This document shows, piece after piece, positions 36,930 through 46,871 of a DNA stretch of 64,000 bases. The stretch's first letter is position 1. Each line of letters opens with the position of its first letter. The stretch covers positions 1 through 64,000 of the forward strand of contig CBDDZZ010000002.1 of assembly GCA_965235975.1 (NCBI GenBank), given 5' to 3'. The translations under genes and the position numbers were made by a program. The notes below the pieces were generated by a model. It worked only from the letters and a program-made list of their open reading frames with translations. It was not told the origin of the DNA and made no database searches. Source of the DNA: Fontibacterium oligotrophicum (GTDB lineage: Bacteria; Pseudomonadota; Alphaproteobacteria; Pelagibacterales; Pelagibacteraceae).

Positions 36930-39154
36930 TTAGATTTTTTATATTATTTTTTTTTATTTTAACGACAAGTTCTTTTGCAGAAATTAAAAAAGTTAACATT
37001 GTTGGAAACACTAGGGTAAACTCCAATACTATCGAAACATTAGTAGATAAAAAAATAACTAATGTAGATTCTATTTATATTAATAATCTAACGAAAAAAA
37101 TTTACGATACAGAATTTTTCTCTGATGTAAAAATTTCATATAACCAAGATATTTTAACAATCACCGTTACAGAAAATCCAATTGTAAATTTTTTCTATAT
37201 TAATGGAGTCAAAGACTCTGATCTAGATCAAGTTAACAAAATTATAACTCTTAAAGAGAATAGTATTTTTTCAACTTCAAAATTAAAAAAAAATATTGAA
37301 GATACTAGAGAATTTTTAAATGCCACAGGCTACTATCAAGCTACAATCGTACCTGAAGTTATAAAAATTGATAACAATCAAGTTAATTTAATAATTAATA
37401 TTGATAAGAAAGATATCTCTAAAATTAAGAATATTTATTTCATTGGTAATAAATATTTTAGCAATAGCCAATTACTTGATGTCATTACTTCAAAAGAGGA
37501 TTCATGGTGGAAGCTTTTTACTTCATCTGCTCTTAGTGAGCAAAGGGTTGAGTATGATAAGCAACTTTTAAAAGATTTTTATAAAAATAAAGGTTTTTTT
37601 GAAGCTCAAATTGAAAGTGCTTTTGCTAGTGTAGATAAAAGTAATAACTTTTCTTTAACTTTTTCTATAAATTCTGGAAAAAAACATAAATTTGGAGATT
37701 TTGAAATAAAAACAACAGCTGCGACTTTTAAAGATCAAGACGTTAACGAAATCAAAACTCTCTCAAGTAAATTATTAAAAAATCAGATTTATTCAACCGA
37801 CTTAGTAAACAAGCTTAATAGACAAGTTACAAGTTACTTAGAGTCAAAAAAATACAGTAATTTTGAGATTAACATTCAAGAATCAAAAAAAATTGATGAC
37901 GTGGTTAGTATTGCCTTGCAACTTAATGAAGGTCAAAAAATACTTATAGATAAAATAAATATTCAAGGAAATACTATCACAGAGGAAAAAGTTATTAGAG
38001 ATAATATGGTATTGGCTGAAGGAGATTATTTAAATTCAACTAAAGTTAAAAAGTCAGTGGATAACATAAAATCAAGACAACTTTTTAGTAAAGTTGATTA
38101 TAAAGTTGTCGATTCTGAAAAGAAAAATTTTAAAGATTTCAATTTATTTGTAAAAGAACAACCCACTGGCAGCATAAGCGCCGGAGTTGGTTATGGTAGT
38201 AATGGGGGATTGTTCGAGGCGTCAATTAATGAGAGAAATTTTCTAGGACAGGGAATAAATCTTAATTTTACTGGAACGTTAGCAACAGAGGAAATTAAAG
38301 GTGAGTTTTCTTATGTGGATCCAAATTTTAAGCAATCTGAAAAAGAATTGGCAGTATCTCTTTTTTCAATACTAGATGACTATGAAAATTCTGGCTACCA
38401 AAATAAAAGAGCAGGAACTAAGTTTGCAACCAAATATGAAATTTATGAAGATGTTTTTTTTAGACCTAATATCGGAATACAGTATGATAAACTTGAAATT
38501 ACAGGATCTGCATCAAATTTATTAAAAAGTAGAGCTGGAAATTTTACAACTACTTCGGTGGGTTATAATTTTTTACTTGACCAAAGAGACTCAAAATTTA
38601 ATCCAACTTCTGGATCTTTATTTTATTTTGATCAAAATATAGCAACTTTTTTTAGTGATATTCCAACATTACAAACAGGCGTAGGTACAACGTTTTATAA
38701 GGAGCTGTTTAGTGAAAAGTTCATTGGATCAGCAAAAGCTAGGTTAGCTAACGTTACAGCTTTCGATAATAAGGATGTTAAATTATCTGACCGTGTATTC
38801 GCATCCACAAGTGATCTTCGAGGTTTTGAGAATAGAGGAGTTGGACCCGTTGATAATAAGGATCATGTTGGAGGAAATAATTTAGCTACACTAAGTTTAA
38901 AATCAACTTTTCCAAATCCTATACCTGAAAGTTTAAGAGCAAATTCATTTTTATTTCTAGATGTTGGTAATGTTTGGGGGGTAGATTATTCAAGTTTAAT
39001 TTCTGATAGTTCAAAAATTCGATCATCGACTGGTATTGCGCTTGATATAGTAAGTCCCATTGGTCCATTAAGTTTTACTTATAGTATTCCTCTATCGAAA
39101 GCATCAACGGATAAAGAGCAAAATTTTACATTTAATATCGGTTCAAGTTTTTAA
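36926..39154 (+). CDS. bamA: Outer membrane protein assembly factor BamA
   Basis: A 742-residue outer-membrane insertase. Signal peptide at 1-18 (IRFFILFFFILTTSSFA). Five POTRA domains follow to about residue 390, with the typical IVGNTRVNSNTIE and INIQGNTITEEKVIRDNM starts. The C-terminal barrel has GVGYGSNGGLFEASINERNF and RGFENRGVGP (lid-loop RGF motif), ending in Phe (NIGSSF) as barrel proteins do. Start is TTG at 36926, overlapping dxr. Followed 18 bases later by lpxD. Confidence 0.97.
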   Translation: MIRFFILFFFILTTSSFAEIKKVNIVGNTRVNSNTIETLVDKKITNVDSIYINNLTKKIYDTEFFSDVKISYNQDILTITVTENPIVNFFYINGVKDSDLDQVNKIITLKENSIFSTSKLKKNIEDTREFLNATGYYQATIVPEVIKIDNNQVNLIINIDKKDISKIKNIYFIGNKYFSNSQLLDVITSKEDSWWKLFTSSALSEQRVEYDKQLLKDFYKNKGFFEAQIESAFASVDKSNNFSLTFSINSGKKHKFGDFEIKTTAATFKDQDVNEIKTLSSKLLKNQIYSTDLVNKLNRQVTSYLESKKYSNFEINIQESKKIDDVVSIALQLNEGQKILIDKINIQGNTITEEKVIRDNMVLAEGDYLNSTKVKKSVDNIKSRQLFSKVDYKVVDSEKKNFKDFNLFVKEQPTGSISAGVGYGSNGGLFEASINERNFLGQGINLNFTGTLATEEIKGEFSYVDPNFKQSEKELAVSLFSILDDYENSGYQNKRAGTKFATKYEIYEDVFFRPNIGIQYDKLEITGSASNLLKSRAGNFTTTSVGYNFLLDQRDSKFNPTSGSLFYFDQNIATFFSDIPTLQTGVGTTFYKELFSEKFIGSAKARLANVTAFDNKDVKLSDRVFASTSDLRGFENRGVGPVDNKDHVGGNNLATLSLKSTFPNPIPESLRANSFLFLDVGNVWGVDYSSLISDSSKIRSSTGIALDIVSPIGPLSFTYSIPLSKASTDKEQNFTFNIGSSF

Positions 39155-39172
39155 ATTTATTTAAAATTTATA

Positions 39173-40153
39173 ATGAAGAATTTATTTTTTAAAAAAGTAA
39201 AAAAATATATTTTACTTAAAGATATATTTAATATTTGCAAATATTTACAAACTAAAAATCATAATAAAAAAATTTTTGGAGTTAATAATTTAGTTGATGC
39301 TAATGATAGTGAAATTACTTTTTTTAATAATCTTAATTACGAAAAACAAGCTCAGAAATGCAAAGCGTCTGCATGCATAGTTAGTTCAAAAACTCAGAAG
39401 TACTTAAATAAAAACGTAATACCAATTATTTCAAGTAATCCTTTGATTGATTTTTATAAAGTTGTTAACCTTTTTTACCCAAGTTCATCTTTAGATAATG
39501 AAGAAGTAAATCCTCAAAACAATAAAAGTAAATTTAATAAAAAAAATATTTCAATAGGAAAAAACTGCTTAATTGATAAAACTGCTGTAATTGGTAACAA
39601 TACTATTATTGGTAATAATGTAATTATTAAATCCAATGTTCATATTGGAAAAAATTGTTTTATTGGTTCAAATGTCATTATTGAAAATTCGTTACTTGGG
39701 GACAATATAATTATAAAATCTAGTACTTTAATCGGACAGACAGGTTTTGGTTTTAGTTTTGAAAATAACAAAAGAATTAAATTTCCTCATATTGGGAGAG
39801 TTATTATTGAAAATAACGTTCAGATAGGATCCTTTTGTACAATAGATAGGGGATCTTTATCCGACACAGTAATTGGCGAATTTAGTTCCCTTGATAACCA
39901 AGTGCAAATTGCTCACAATGTAAAAATTGGAAACTTTTGTATGATTGCTGCTCAATCAGGAATTGCTGGTAGCACAACAATAGGTAATAATGTTCAAATT
40001 GGAGGACAAACTGGAATTTCTGGTCATTTAGTTATTGGTAATAATGTTAAGATTGGTGGAAAAAGTGGTGTTGTTGGAAATATCAAAGATGGTCAAGTAG
40101 TTATGGGATATCCAGCTAAAAGTATAAGGGATTTTTTAAAGAATAAAAAATGA
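39173..40153 (+). CDS. lpxD: UDP-3-O-acylglucosamine N-acyltransferase
   Basis: A 326-residue lipid A enzyme that adds the second acyl chain. The N-terminal uridine-binding domain is followed, from about residue 105, by hexapeptide repeats of the left-handed beta helix (IGNNTIIGNNVIIKSNVHIG and so on). The catalytic His lies in LDNQVQIAHNVKIG. The frame is intact. The stop overlaps the fabZ start as ATGA. Confidence 0.95.
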   Translation: MKNLFFKKVKKYILLKDIFNICKYLQTKNHNKKIFGVNNLVDANDSEITFFNNLNYEKQAQKCKASACIVSSKTQKYLNKNVIPIISSNPLIDFYKVVNLFYPSSSLDNEEVNPQNNKSKFNKKNISIGKNCLIDKTAVIGNNTIIGNNVIIKSNVHIGKNCFIGSNVIIENSLLGDNIIIKSSTLIGQTGFGFSFENNKRIKFPHIGRVIIENNVQIGSFCTIDRGSLSDTVIGEFSSLDNQVQIAHNVKIGNFCMIAAQSGIAGSTTIGNNVQIGGQTGISGHLVIGNNVKIGGKSGVVGNIKDGQVVMGYPAKSIRDFLKNKK

Positions 40154-40614
40154 TAAATTTAAAAAAAGAAATTAGCAAAGAAGAAATTGAAAATTTAATA
40201 CCTCATAGAAAGCCATTTCTTATTAATTGATAAATTAATCAGAAATTGTCCCAATGATTTCTGCAACAGGCAGTAATGAATATAAAAAAAAATGATTTTT
40301 TTTTTAATGGTCATTTTCCAGGCCAACCTGTGATGCCTGGTGTTTTAATAGTTGAGGCTTTTGGGCAGAGTGCAGCAGCTTTAACAGCTTATAGTATAGA
40401 TCCAGAAATTGTAAAAAATAAATTGGTTTATTTAATGACCGTAAATAATGCACGATTTAGAAATCCTGTAATGCCAGATTGTCAACTACTGCTTAAAGTT
40501 GAAGCAATACGATCAAAAGGAAAGGTATGGAAATATAAGGGTGTTGCTTTGGTTGGTGATAAAATTATGGCTGACTCAGAGTGGATGGCTACAATAGTTG
40601 ATAGAAAAGAATAA
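40150..40614 (+). CDS. fabZ: 3-hydroxyacyl-ACP dehydratase FabZ, three frameshifts
   Basis: Start ATG at 40150 overlaps lpxD and gives MINLKKEISKEEIENLIPHR and KPFLLI-type residues. The frame then fails in three places between about 40228 and 40275, each explained by one extra A. The last 112 residues are open: FFFNGHFPGQPVMPGVLIVE carries the catalytic His, and EAFGQSAAAL the catalytic Glu. With three insertions removed the gene has about 153 residues, the usual size. FabZ dehydrates beta-hydroxyacyl-ACP in fatty-acid synthesis and classically sits between lpxD and lpxA. Confidence 0.9.
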
Positions 40615-41392
40615 TGATAAGCGATAAAGCAATTATTGATAAAAATTGTAATTTTGAAAATTCAGTAGAAGTTGGTCCTTTTAGCGTTATTAGCAAAGAC
40701 GTAAAAATAGGCAAAAATACAAAAATATATTCTCATGTCGTCATAACAGGAGATACTGATATCTCAGAAGACTGTGAAATTTATTCTTTTGCTTCAATTG
40801 GAAGCAATCCTCAAGATCTTAAATTTAAAGGCGAAAAAACAAAACTCATTATAGGAAAAAAAAATAAAATTCGAGAATACGTTACTATTAATCCTGGTAC
40901 TGCTCATGGGGGTGGGCTTACAAGTATTGGTGATAATTGTTTATTCATGATCTCCTCACATGTTGCTCATGATTGCAAAATTGGAAATAATGTAATTATT
41001 GCAAATAATGTAGCTTTAGCCGGTCATGTAGAAATAGATGACAATGTAATAATAGGTGGAAATTCTGCAGTTCAGCAATTTACAAGAATTGGTAAATTAG
41101 CAATGATCGGAGGAATGACCGGAGTTGAAAAGGATGTGATTCCTTATGGTCTTGTGACAGGAAATAGATCTCATTTAGATGGAATAAATATCATTGGTCT
41201 AAAACGTGCAGGATTATTCAATATGATGAAATTAATGCATTAAATCAGGCTGTAAAATTAATTTTTTCAAATGATATTTTAAAAAATGGAATTGAAGATG
41301 CAAAAAAATTAGCAAATTTTAAAACCGTAAATGAAGTAATAAAATTTTTAGAGAAAAGTGATAAAAGACCAATTTGTAGACCTATAAAGTAA
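40614..41392 (+). CDS. lpxA: UDP-N-acetylglucosamine acyltransferase, one frameshift
   Basis: First enzyme of lipid A synthesis. Left-handed beta-helix repeats run from residue 8. The catalytic His is in ISSHVAHDCKIGNNV, and the C-terminal motif TGNRSHLDGINIIGLKR is typical. One base is missing near 41216-41222; after it the frame reads DEINALNQAVKLIFSNDILK and ends KSDKRPICRPIK at TAA 41390-41392. 779 bases is one short of a multiple of three, consistent with one deletion. About 259 residues. The first base overlaps fabZ, and lpxI starts at 41393. Confidence 0.93.
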
Positions 41393-42208
41393 ATGCTTGG
41401 AATTATAGCTGGTGAAACAAGTTTACCAAAATATTTAATCAAATAAGTTAACTAAAAAAAAAATTAAATTTATAATTTTAGATTTAACTCAATCAAATCT
41501 TTATAAAAAATATACAAATTCTTATAGTTTAGAAATAACTGAACTAGGAAGAGCACTATCAATTTTAAATAAGAATAATTGTAAAAAAATTATTTTTATT
41601 GGAAAAGTTAAAAGACCAGAAATATCTTCACTAAAATTTGATAGAAAAGCTATATTTTATTTTCCAGAGATTATATGTCTGCCTTTAGAAAAGGGAGATG
41701 GAAGTATTTTAAAAGAAGATAATTAAAATTTTTAAGGAAAATAAAATAAAAGTTATAAATAGCATGAAATTTACTCCAGAATTAATTTTTAAAGATAAAA
41801 ATATTAATAACGTTAAAGTAAGTAATACTGATAAAAGTCAGTATTAAACAAAGGAATTCAAATTATAAGATCTTTAAGTAAATTTGATATTGGTCAATCA
41901 GTTGTAATCAATAATGGATATGTTCTTGCAATAGAAGGGCCAGAAGGCACAGATGAAATGATAAAAAGATCTTCTTATTTGTTTAAAAAATATCAAATTA
42001 AAAAATAAGTCTATTTTAATTAAATTTCCCAAAACCAATCAAGATCTAAGAGTAGATTTACCCACTATAGGTTTAGATACCATAAAAAAATGTATCAAAG
42101 CTGATATAAAAGGTATTGCTGTAAAAAGATCTACAAAATATAATTTTAGATAAAAGAAAAATTTTAAATTTAACAATAAAAAATAATTTTTTTATTACTT
42201 CTTTATAA
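41393..42208 (+). CDS. lpxI: UDP-2,3-diacylglucosamine diphosphatase LpxI, about five frameshifts
   Basis: ATG follows the lpxA stop directly. Joined frames give MLGIIAGETSLPKYLI, GKVKRPEISSLKFDRKA, GDGSILKEIIKIFKENKIKV, SVVINNGYVLAIEGPEGTDE and NQDLRVDLPTIGLDTIKKC, which follow the LpxI (DUF1009) family order, including its GPEGTDEM and DLPTIG blocks. Breaks fall near 41443, 41718, 41840, 42004 and 42140, all explainable as added bases. About 270 residues if repaired. It hydrolyses UDP-diacylglucosamine to lipid X, replacing LpxH, as is usual in alphaproteobacteria. Confidence 0.8.
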
Positions 42209-42209
42209 T

Positions 42210-43337
42210 TTGTCAAAAAAAATATTTATTATTACAGGTGAAGCTTCAGGAGATAAAATAGCATCATATCATAATAAATCAAATTAAAAATAATAATATC
42301 AGAAATTGAATTTTTCGCTATTGGTGGAGAAAATATTAAATTTCAAAAAATTAATTGCATTTTTGACATTAAGGAAATTGCATTCATGGGTCTTATTGAT
42401 GTTTTAAAAAATGTAATTTCAATAAAAAATAAAATTGATTTTACTATTAAAAAAATTATTAGAATTTAATCCTCAGATACTGTTCTTTCTGTTGATAGCT
42501 CCTGATTTTTCATTTCGAGTGTTTAAAAAAAATTAAAAATATTAATATCTAATATTAAAACAATTCATTTAGTTGCTCCGCAAGTTTGGGCATGGAGGGA
42601 AAATAGAAAAAAAAATTTATATAAATTTATTGATCATTTATTATTACTTTTTCAATTTGAAAAAAAATATTTTGATGGTTTTATAAAAAATTCTTTTGTT
42701 GGTCATCCTTTTTTTGATTTTTCTGTTTTTAAAATTAATGAAGTTTAATCAAAATAAATAAAAAATATTTCACACTTTGTCCTGGCAGTCGAAGTTCATG
42801 AACTCAAAATTTTTATGCCTATATTTATTGATATAATAAAAAAAATCAATTTAAATCATAATTTTATTTTTCATATTCCAACTAATGATTTTAATCAAAG
42901 TATAATTATTCAAATATTTACAAGAATATAAAATTAGATAATTTTGTAATTAGCTACCACTGAAAGAGATAAAAATTTTTATATTCAAAATTCAATTATT
43001 AGCAATTTCTAAATCTGGAACAATAACTCTTGATATTTGTAAAAATCAATGTCCATTTGATTGTTGTTTACAAAACCTCTTGGCTAAATTATTTATTAAT
43101 TAAACCTTTTATTAAGACAAAATTTGGAAATATTTTAAATATTATTGCTAATAAAGAAATTATTCCTGAATTAATTCAAGAAAAATGTAATTCTAATGAG
43201 ATTTATAAACAAGCCACGAAAGTTTATTGATAATGAATTACTAAGAAAAGAATTAGTTGCTGAATATACATAAAATATTAGATAAAATAATTGTTCCTGA
43301 TAGTTTGAATAAAATATCTAATTATTTACTTGAGTAA
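42210..43337 (+). CDS. lpxB: Lipid-A-disaccharide synthase, many frameshifts
   Basis: Start TTG at 42210 gives SKKIFIITGEASGDK, the LpxB N-terminal signature. Successive frames supply FFAIGGENIKFQKINCIFD, FMGLIDVLKNVI, APDFSFRV, IHLVAPQVWAWRENRKK, VGHPFFDFSV, LCPGSR and ISKSGTITLDICKNQCP, in the order of the family. The last open segment ends VPDSLNKISNYLLE at TAA 43335-43337. At least eight indels are needed. The length of 376 codons matches the usual 380 residues. The glycosyltransferase joins lipid X to UDP-diacylglucosamine. It converges on gltA with four bases between. Confidence 0.8.
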
Positions 43338-43341
43338 GAAT

Positions 43342-44632
43342 TTATCTTTTGTTAAGTTCTACAAATTCTCTTTTATTTTTTCCTACGTATAATTGTCTAG
43401 GTCTATTTAATTTATTTAATGGATCTAAATACATTTCTTTCCAATGAGCAATCCAACCAGCGGTTCTGGCAACAGCAAATAAAACAACAAACATTTCTGA
43501 TGGAAATCCCATAGCACTTAAAGTAATTCCAGAATAAAAATCTATGTTTGGATATAATTTTTTCTTTACAAAATAATCGTCATTTAGGGCAATTTTTTCA
43601 AGTTCTAGGGCTATTTTTAGTAATTCATCATCTTTTTTTCCTAAAGCATCAAGCACTTCATAACATGCCTTTTGCATAACTTTAGCTCTTGGATCATAGT
43701 TTTTATAAACTCGATGTCCAAATCCCATTAATCTAAAATTATCATTTGGGTCTTTTGCTCGGTTAATAAATTCAGGTATATTTTTAACGCTTCCAATTTG
43801 TTTAAGCATATTTAATGCTGCTTCATTTGCTCCACCATGTAAAGGTCCCCAAAGTGCCGAGAAACCTGCAGAGACAGAAGCAAATGGATTTACAGCAGAA
43901 GAGGCCGCTAATCTTACTGTTGAAGTTGAGGCATTTTGTTCATGATCTGCATGAAGGATAAATATTTTATCAAGTGCATTTGATAATAGTTTTATTAATT
44001 TTATATTTTTGAGCAGGAACTGAAAAACACATATTCAAAAAATTTTCACAGTAATTTAATTCGTTGTCAGGATATACAAATGGTTGACCTATAGAGTATT
44101 TATATGCCATGGCAGCTAAAGTCGGAACCTTGGCTATCATTCTTCTAGATGATATTTCTCTTTCTTTTGGATCATTTACGTTTGAAGAGTCTGAATAAAA
44201 AGCTGATAAAGCACCAACTACAGCCTAACATCATAGCCATAGGATGTCCACCACGTCTAAATCCGTTATAAAATGATCTTATTTGTTCATGTACCATAGT
44301 GTGGTTTTTTATAGCACCAGAAAATTCTTCAAACTGCTCTTTGTTTGGTAAGTTCACCCTTGATTAATAAATAAGCAACTTCTAAAAATGAACTTTTTTC
44401 AGAAAGTTTGTTCTATTTCATATCCTCTATATAATAGGGTTCCTTGATCTCCATCAATGTAACAAATGTCAGACTGACAACTTGCAGTGGATGTAAAGCC
44501 TGGGTCAAAAGTAAAATAACCTGTATTTTTATAAAGGTCGCGAACATCGATTACTGAAGGTCCAATTGTACCTTTTTTAATAGGCAACTCATATTTTTTA
44601 CCATCAATTTCTATAAAACATTTATCAGACAT
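43342..44632 (-). CDS. gltA: Citrate synthase, several frameshifts
   Basis: ATG at 44632 gives MSDKCFIEIDGKKYELPIKK, the N-terminal beta domain of type II citrate synthases, and TLLYRGYEIEQ. A second frame holds LPNKEQFEEFSGAIKNHTMV and SFYNGFRRGGHPMAMM. The region between 43810 and 44170 gives DQEQNASTSTVRLA-like and ANPFASVSAG segments in reverse frames. The last 155 residues are open, with GFGHRVYKNYDPRAKVM (catalytic region) and DFYSGITLSAMGFPSEMF. The 1291-base span fits a normal enzyme of about 427 residues with several indels. Entry enzyme of the TCA cycle. Confidence 0.88.
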
Positions 44633-44644
44633 AAAATTTAGTTA

Positions 44645-46063
44645 TCAGTTTTTAATATTTTTGTCTATTTTTTCAAAGAATAGTTCTAATCTATTTATAA
44701 ATTCATCAAAACTCAAAGAGTTTGCAATATCATATATACCTGGACCATACTCGGAACCTGTTAAAATAATTCTTAATGGTTGACCAATGTCTTTGAAGTT
44801 AATTTTTTCCGTTTCTATAATTCTATCAAAAACATTTTTTAAATAATCTTTGCTAGTATTTTTTTCTTTTTTTACGAGAGAATAGATATTTTTTATGATA
44901 GTCAATTTAGATTTATCTATTTTTTGTATCTGATCATCTTTTAGTTCGTAAGAAAATATATATTTTGAGTTATTATATATATCCTCTAGTGATTTTGATT
45001 TATTTTTTAAAAATGATAAATTTTTTTTAATAGCTTCATGAAATTGTTGAGGAATTTTTTCTTTATATAATTCGGAATAATAAATTAATTTTTTTAATAA
45101 AATTTCGTCTTCACTAGACTTTATATAAAATTCGTTGATAGATTTAATTCTATCAAAATCTAACTTTGATGGTGACTTTCCAATATTTTTTAAATTAAAA
45201 AATTCTATACTTTCTTTCTCTGAAAAAATTTCCTTATCTTTATAAGACCATCCCAGCCTTAATAAATAATTTCTTAAGGCCTCTGGTAAAATGCCAATTT
45301 TTTTATAATCTTCAACAGTGGATGCGTCATCTCGTTTAGATAATTTTTTTCCCTCTTTTGAGTGTATTAAAGGTATGTGGGCATATTCGGGTATTTTCCA
45401 TTTCATACTTTCAAATATTTGAATTTGTTTAAAAGCATTTATTTTATGATCATCTCCTCTTATTACATGAGAAATTTTCATTTGATGATCATCAACAGCC
45501 GCAGACAAGTTGTAAGTAGGCTTGTTATCTTTTCTTAAGATTACGAAATCCTCTATGGTTCTGTTGTTAATTTCAACATCTCCTTGGACTAAATCTTTAA
45601 GAGTGGTTTTTCCTTCTATTTTTGATTTAAATCTAATTACAAAAGATTTATCGTTAATATTTTCTATAATATCTCTACATTTTCTACTGTAAACGTAAGG
45701 AATTTTTTTTTTTAGATATAATTTTTTTTCTTCTTCTAGTTCTTTTTCAGTACAATAGCATTTATATGCGTGTCCATTTTTTAATAGAGTATGGGCCACA
45801 TTTACATGTGATTCTATATTTTTTGATTGAATGTATGGCTCTTCATCCCAATTTACTTCTAGCCATTTAAGAGTTGAGACAATTTGTTCGTAATACTCAT
45901 CTTTTGATCTTTGTATATCTGTATCTTCTATTCTTAATAAAAATTTACCTTTTTTATTTTTTGAAAATAGCCAATTGAATAATGCCGTTCTTGCTCCTCC
46001 AATATGTAAATTTCCAGTAGGAGAGGGCGCAAAACGTGTGATAACTTGTTGAATAGAATTCAT
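44645..46063 (-). CDS. gltX: Glutamyl-tRNA synthetase
   Basis: A 472-residue class I synthetase charging tRNA-Glu. HIGH-type motif GNLHIGGARTALFNW near the N-terminus and KMSKS-type motif GKKLSKRDDAS near residue 240. A cysteine cluster CYCTEKELEEE lies near residue 102. Frame intact. It lies 12 bases upstream of gltA on the same strand, and its start codon is inside an inverted repeat (46062-46088). Confidence 0.97.
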   Translation of the reverse strand: MNSIQQVITRFAPSPTGNLHIGGARTALFNWLFSKNKKGKFLLRIEDTDIQRSKDEYYEQIVSTLKWLEVNWDEEPYIQSKNIESHVNVAHTLLKNGHAYKCYCTEKELEEEKKLYLKKKIPYVYSRKCRDIIENINDKSFVIRFKSKIEGKTTLKDLVQGDVEINNRTIEDFVILRKDNKPTYNLSAAVDDHQMKISHVIRGDDHKINAFKQIQIFESMKWKIPEYAHIPLIHSKEGKKLSKRDDASTVEDYKKIGILPEALRNYLLRLGWSYKDKEIFSEKESIEFFNLKNIGKSPSKLDFDRIKSINEFYIKSSEDEILLKKLIYYSELYKEKIPQQFHEAIKKNLSFLKNKSKSLEDIYNNSKYIFSYELKDDQIQKIDKSKLTIIKNIYSLVKKEKNTSKDYLKNVFDRIIETEKINFKDIGQPLRIILTGSEYGPGIYDIANSLSFDEFINRLELFFEKIDKNIKN

Positions 46064-46088
46064 TAGTTCTTAAGGATACAGAACTAAT
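46062..46088 (-). promoter_or_regulatory. Perfect 9-bp inverted repeat over the gltX start codon
   Basis: ATTAGTTCT (46062-46070) and AGAACTAAT (46080-46088) are perfect complements with a nine-base loop. On the gltX strand the hairpin ends inside the ATG (46061-46063). No T-run follows on the minus strand, so it is not a terminator there. It could limit translation of gltX or mark a binding site. It has the GTTC/GAAC core of LexA-like sites but in inverted orientation and with wrong spacing. Confidence 0.4.
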
Positions 46089-46110
46089 ATTATTTGTTTA
46101 AATTAGTAAA

Positions 46111-46788
46111 TTAAAATTTTCTGTACAAAGAAGCCAAAACACCTTGTATTTTTACTCTTTCCGAGTTGTAAATTTTTGTCTCATAAGCAGGATTAGCGCT
46201 TTCAAGAGCAACGGAAGGCCCTTTTTTTCGCATTCTTTTTAAAGTTGCTTCATGATCGTCAATTAAAGCTACGACTATTTTTCCACTTTCCGCTATGTTA
46301 GTTTTTTTAATTATAACATAATCTCCAGTATTAATTCCAGCATCTATCATTGAGTCTCCCTCAACCTTTAAAGCAAAATATTCATTTGATCCTAAAAAAC
46401 TTTTTGATAGAGGTAGACTTTCAGTTTTATCCTCTAATGCTTCAATAGGAGCTCCAGCCGCTATTTTACCCAGAACAGGCACAAAAACTTCTTCATTATC
46501 TATTTTGTTAAGATCTAAGCCACCTTTAATAATCTTGGGAGAAAAATTATTATATAAGTCTTGGGCTCCAGCATTTTCAGGAAGTTTAATAACCTCAAGA
46601 GCCCTAGCTTTATGGGGTAGTCTCTTAATAAACCCTCTTTCTTCAAGTGCCGAAATAAGTCTATGAATTCCTGACTTTGATTTAAGATTTAATGAAACGC
46701 GCATTTCATCGTAAGAAGGCGATATGCCAGTACGTTTTAATTTTTCGTTAATAAAAATTAATAAATTTTTTTGTTTTTTAGTTAGCAT
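46111..46788 (-). CDS. lexA: LexA repressor
   Basis: A 225-residue SOS repressor. N-terminal winged helix with ISPSYDEMRVSLNLKSKSGI. The cleavage site is Ala111-Gly112 (KIAAGAP). The catalytic Ser146 (EGDSM) and Lys184 (EATLKR) form the self-cleavage dyad. A GTTC-N7-GTTC SOS box lies 24 bases upstream over the predicted promoter, so the gene is probably autorepressed. It sits between trpC and gltX. Confidence 0.97.
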   Translation of the reverse strand: MLTKKQKNLLIFINEKLKRTGISPSYDEMRVSLNLKSKSGIHRLISALEERGFIKRLPHKARALEVIKLPENAGAQDLYNNFSPKIIKGGLDLNKIDNEEVFVPVLGKIAAGAPIEALEDKTESLPLSKSFLGSNEYFALKVEGDSMIDAGINTGDYVIIKKTNIAESGKIVVALIDDHEATLKRMRKKGPSVALESANPAYETKIYNSERVKIQGVLASLYRKF

Positions 46789-46811
46789 AGAACAAAACCT
46801 AAACAGTTATC

Positions 46812-46840
46812 GTTCTATTTAAGTTCTTATTGATACACAA
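46812..46840 (-). promoter_or_regulatory. lexA promoter with alphaproteobacterial SOS box
   Basis: GTTC (46812-46815), seven bases, GTTC (46823-46826) matches the alphaproteobacterial LexA box GTTC-N7-GTTC exactly. On the minus strand a promoter overlaps it: -35 TTGTGT (46835-46840), 17 bases, -10 TAGAAC (46812-46817). LexA binding would therefore block the polymerase. Initiation near 46805 would give a leader of about 17 bases before ATG 46788. Confidence 0.75.
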
Positions 46841-46871
46841 CACTGATAAAGTATTGAAATATATGCATATT

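Noticed and set aside
40228..41222. Programmed frameshifting in fabZ and lpxA
   Set aside because: The breaks are many, lie at different kinds of sequence, and occur with no slippery heptamer or following structure common to them. Sequence error is simpler.
46062..46088. Second LexA box upstream of gltX
   Set aside because: The GTTC and GAAC halves are inverted and 11 bases apart, unlike the direct GTTC-N7-GTTC of alphaproteobacteria.
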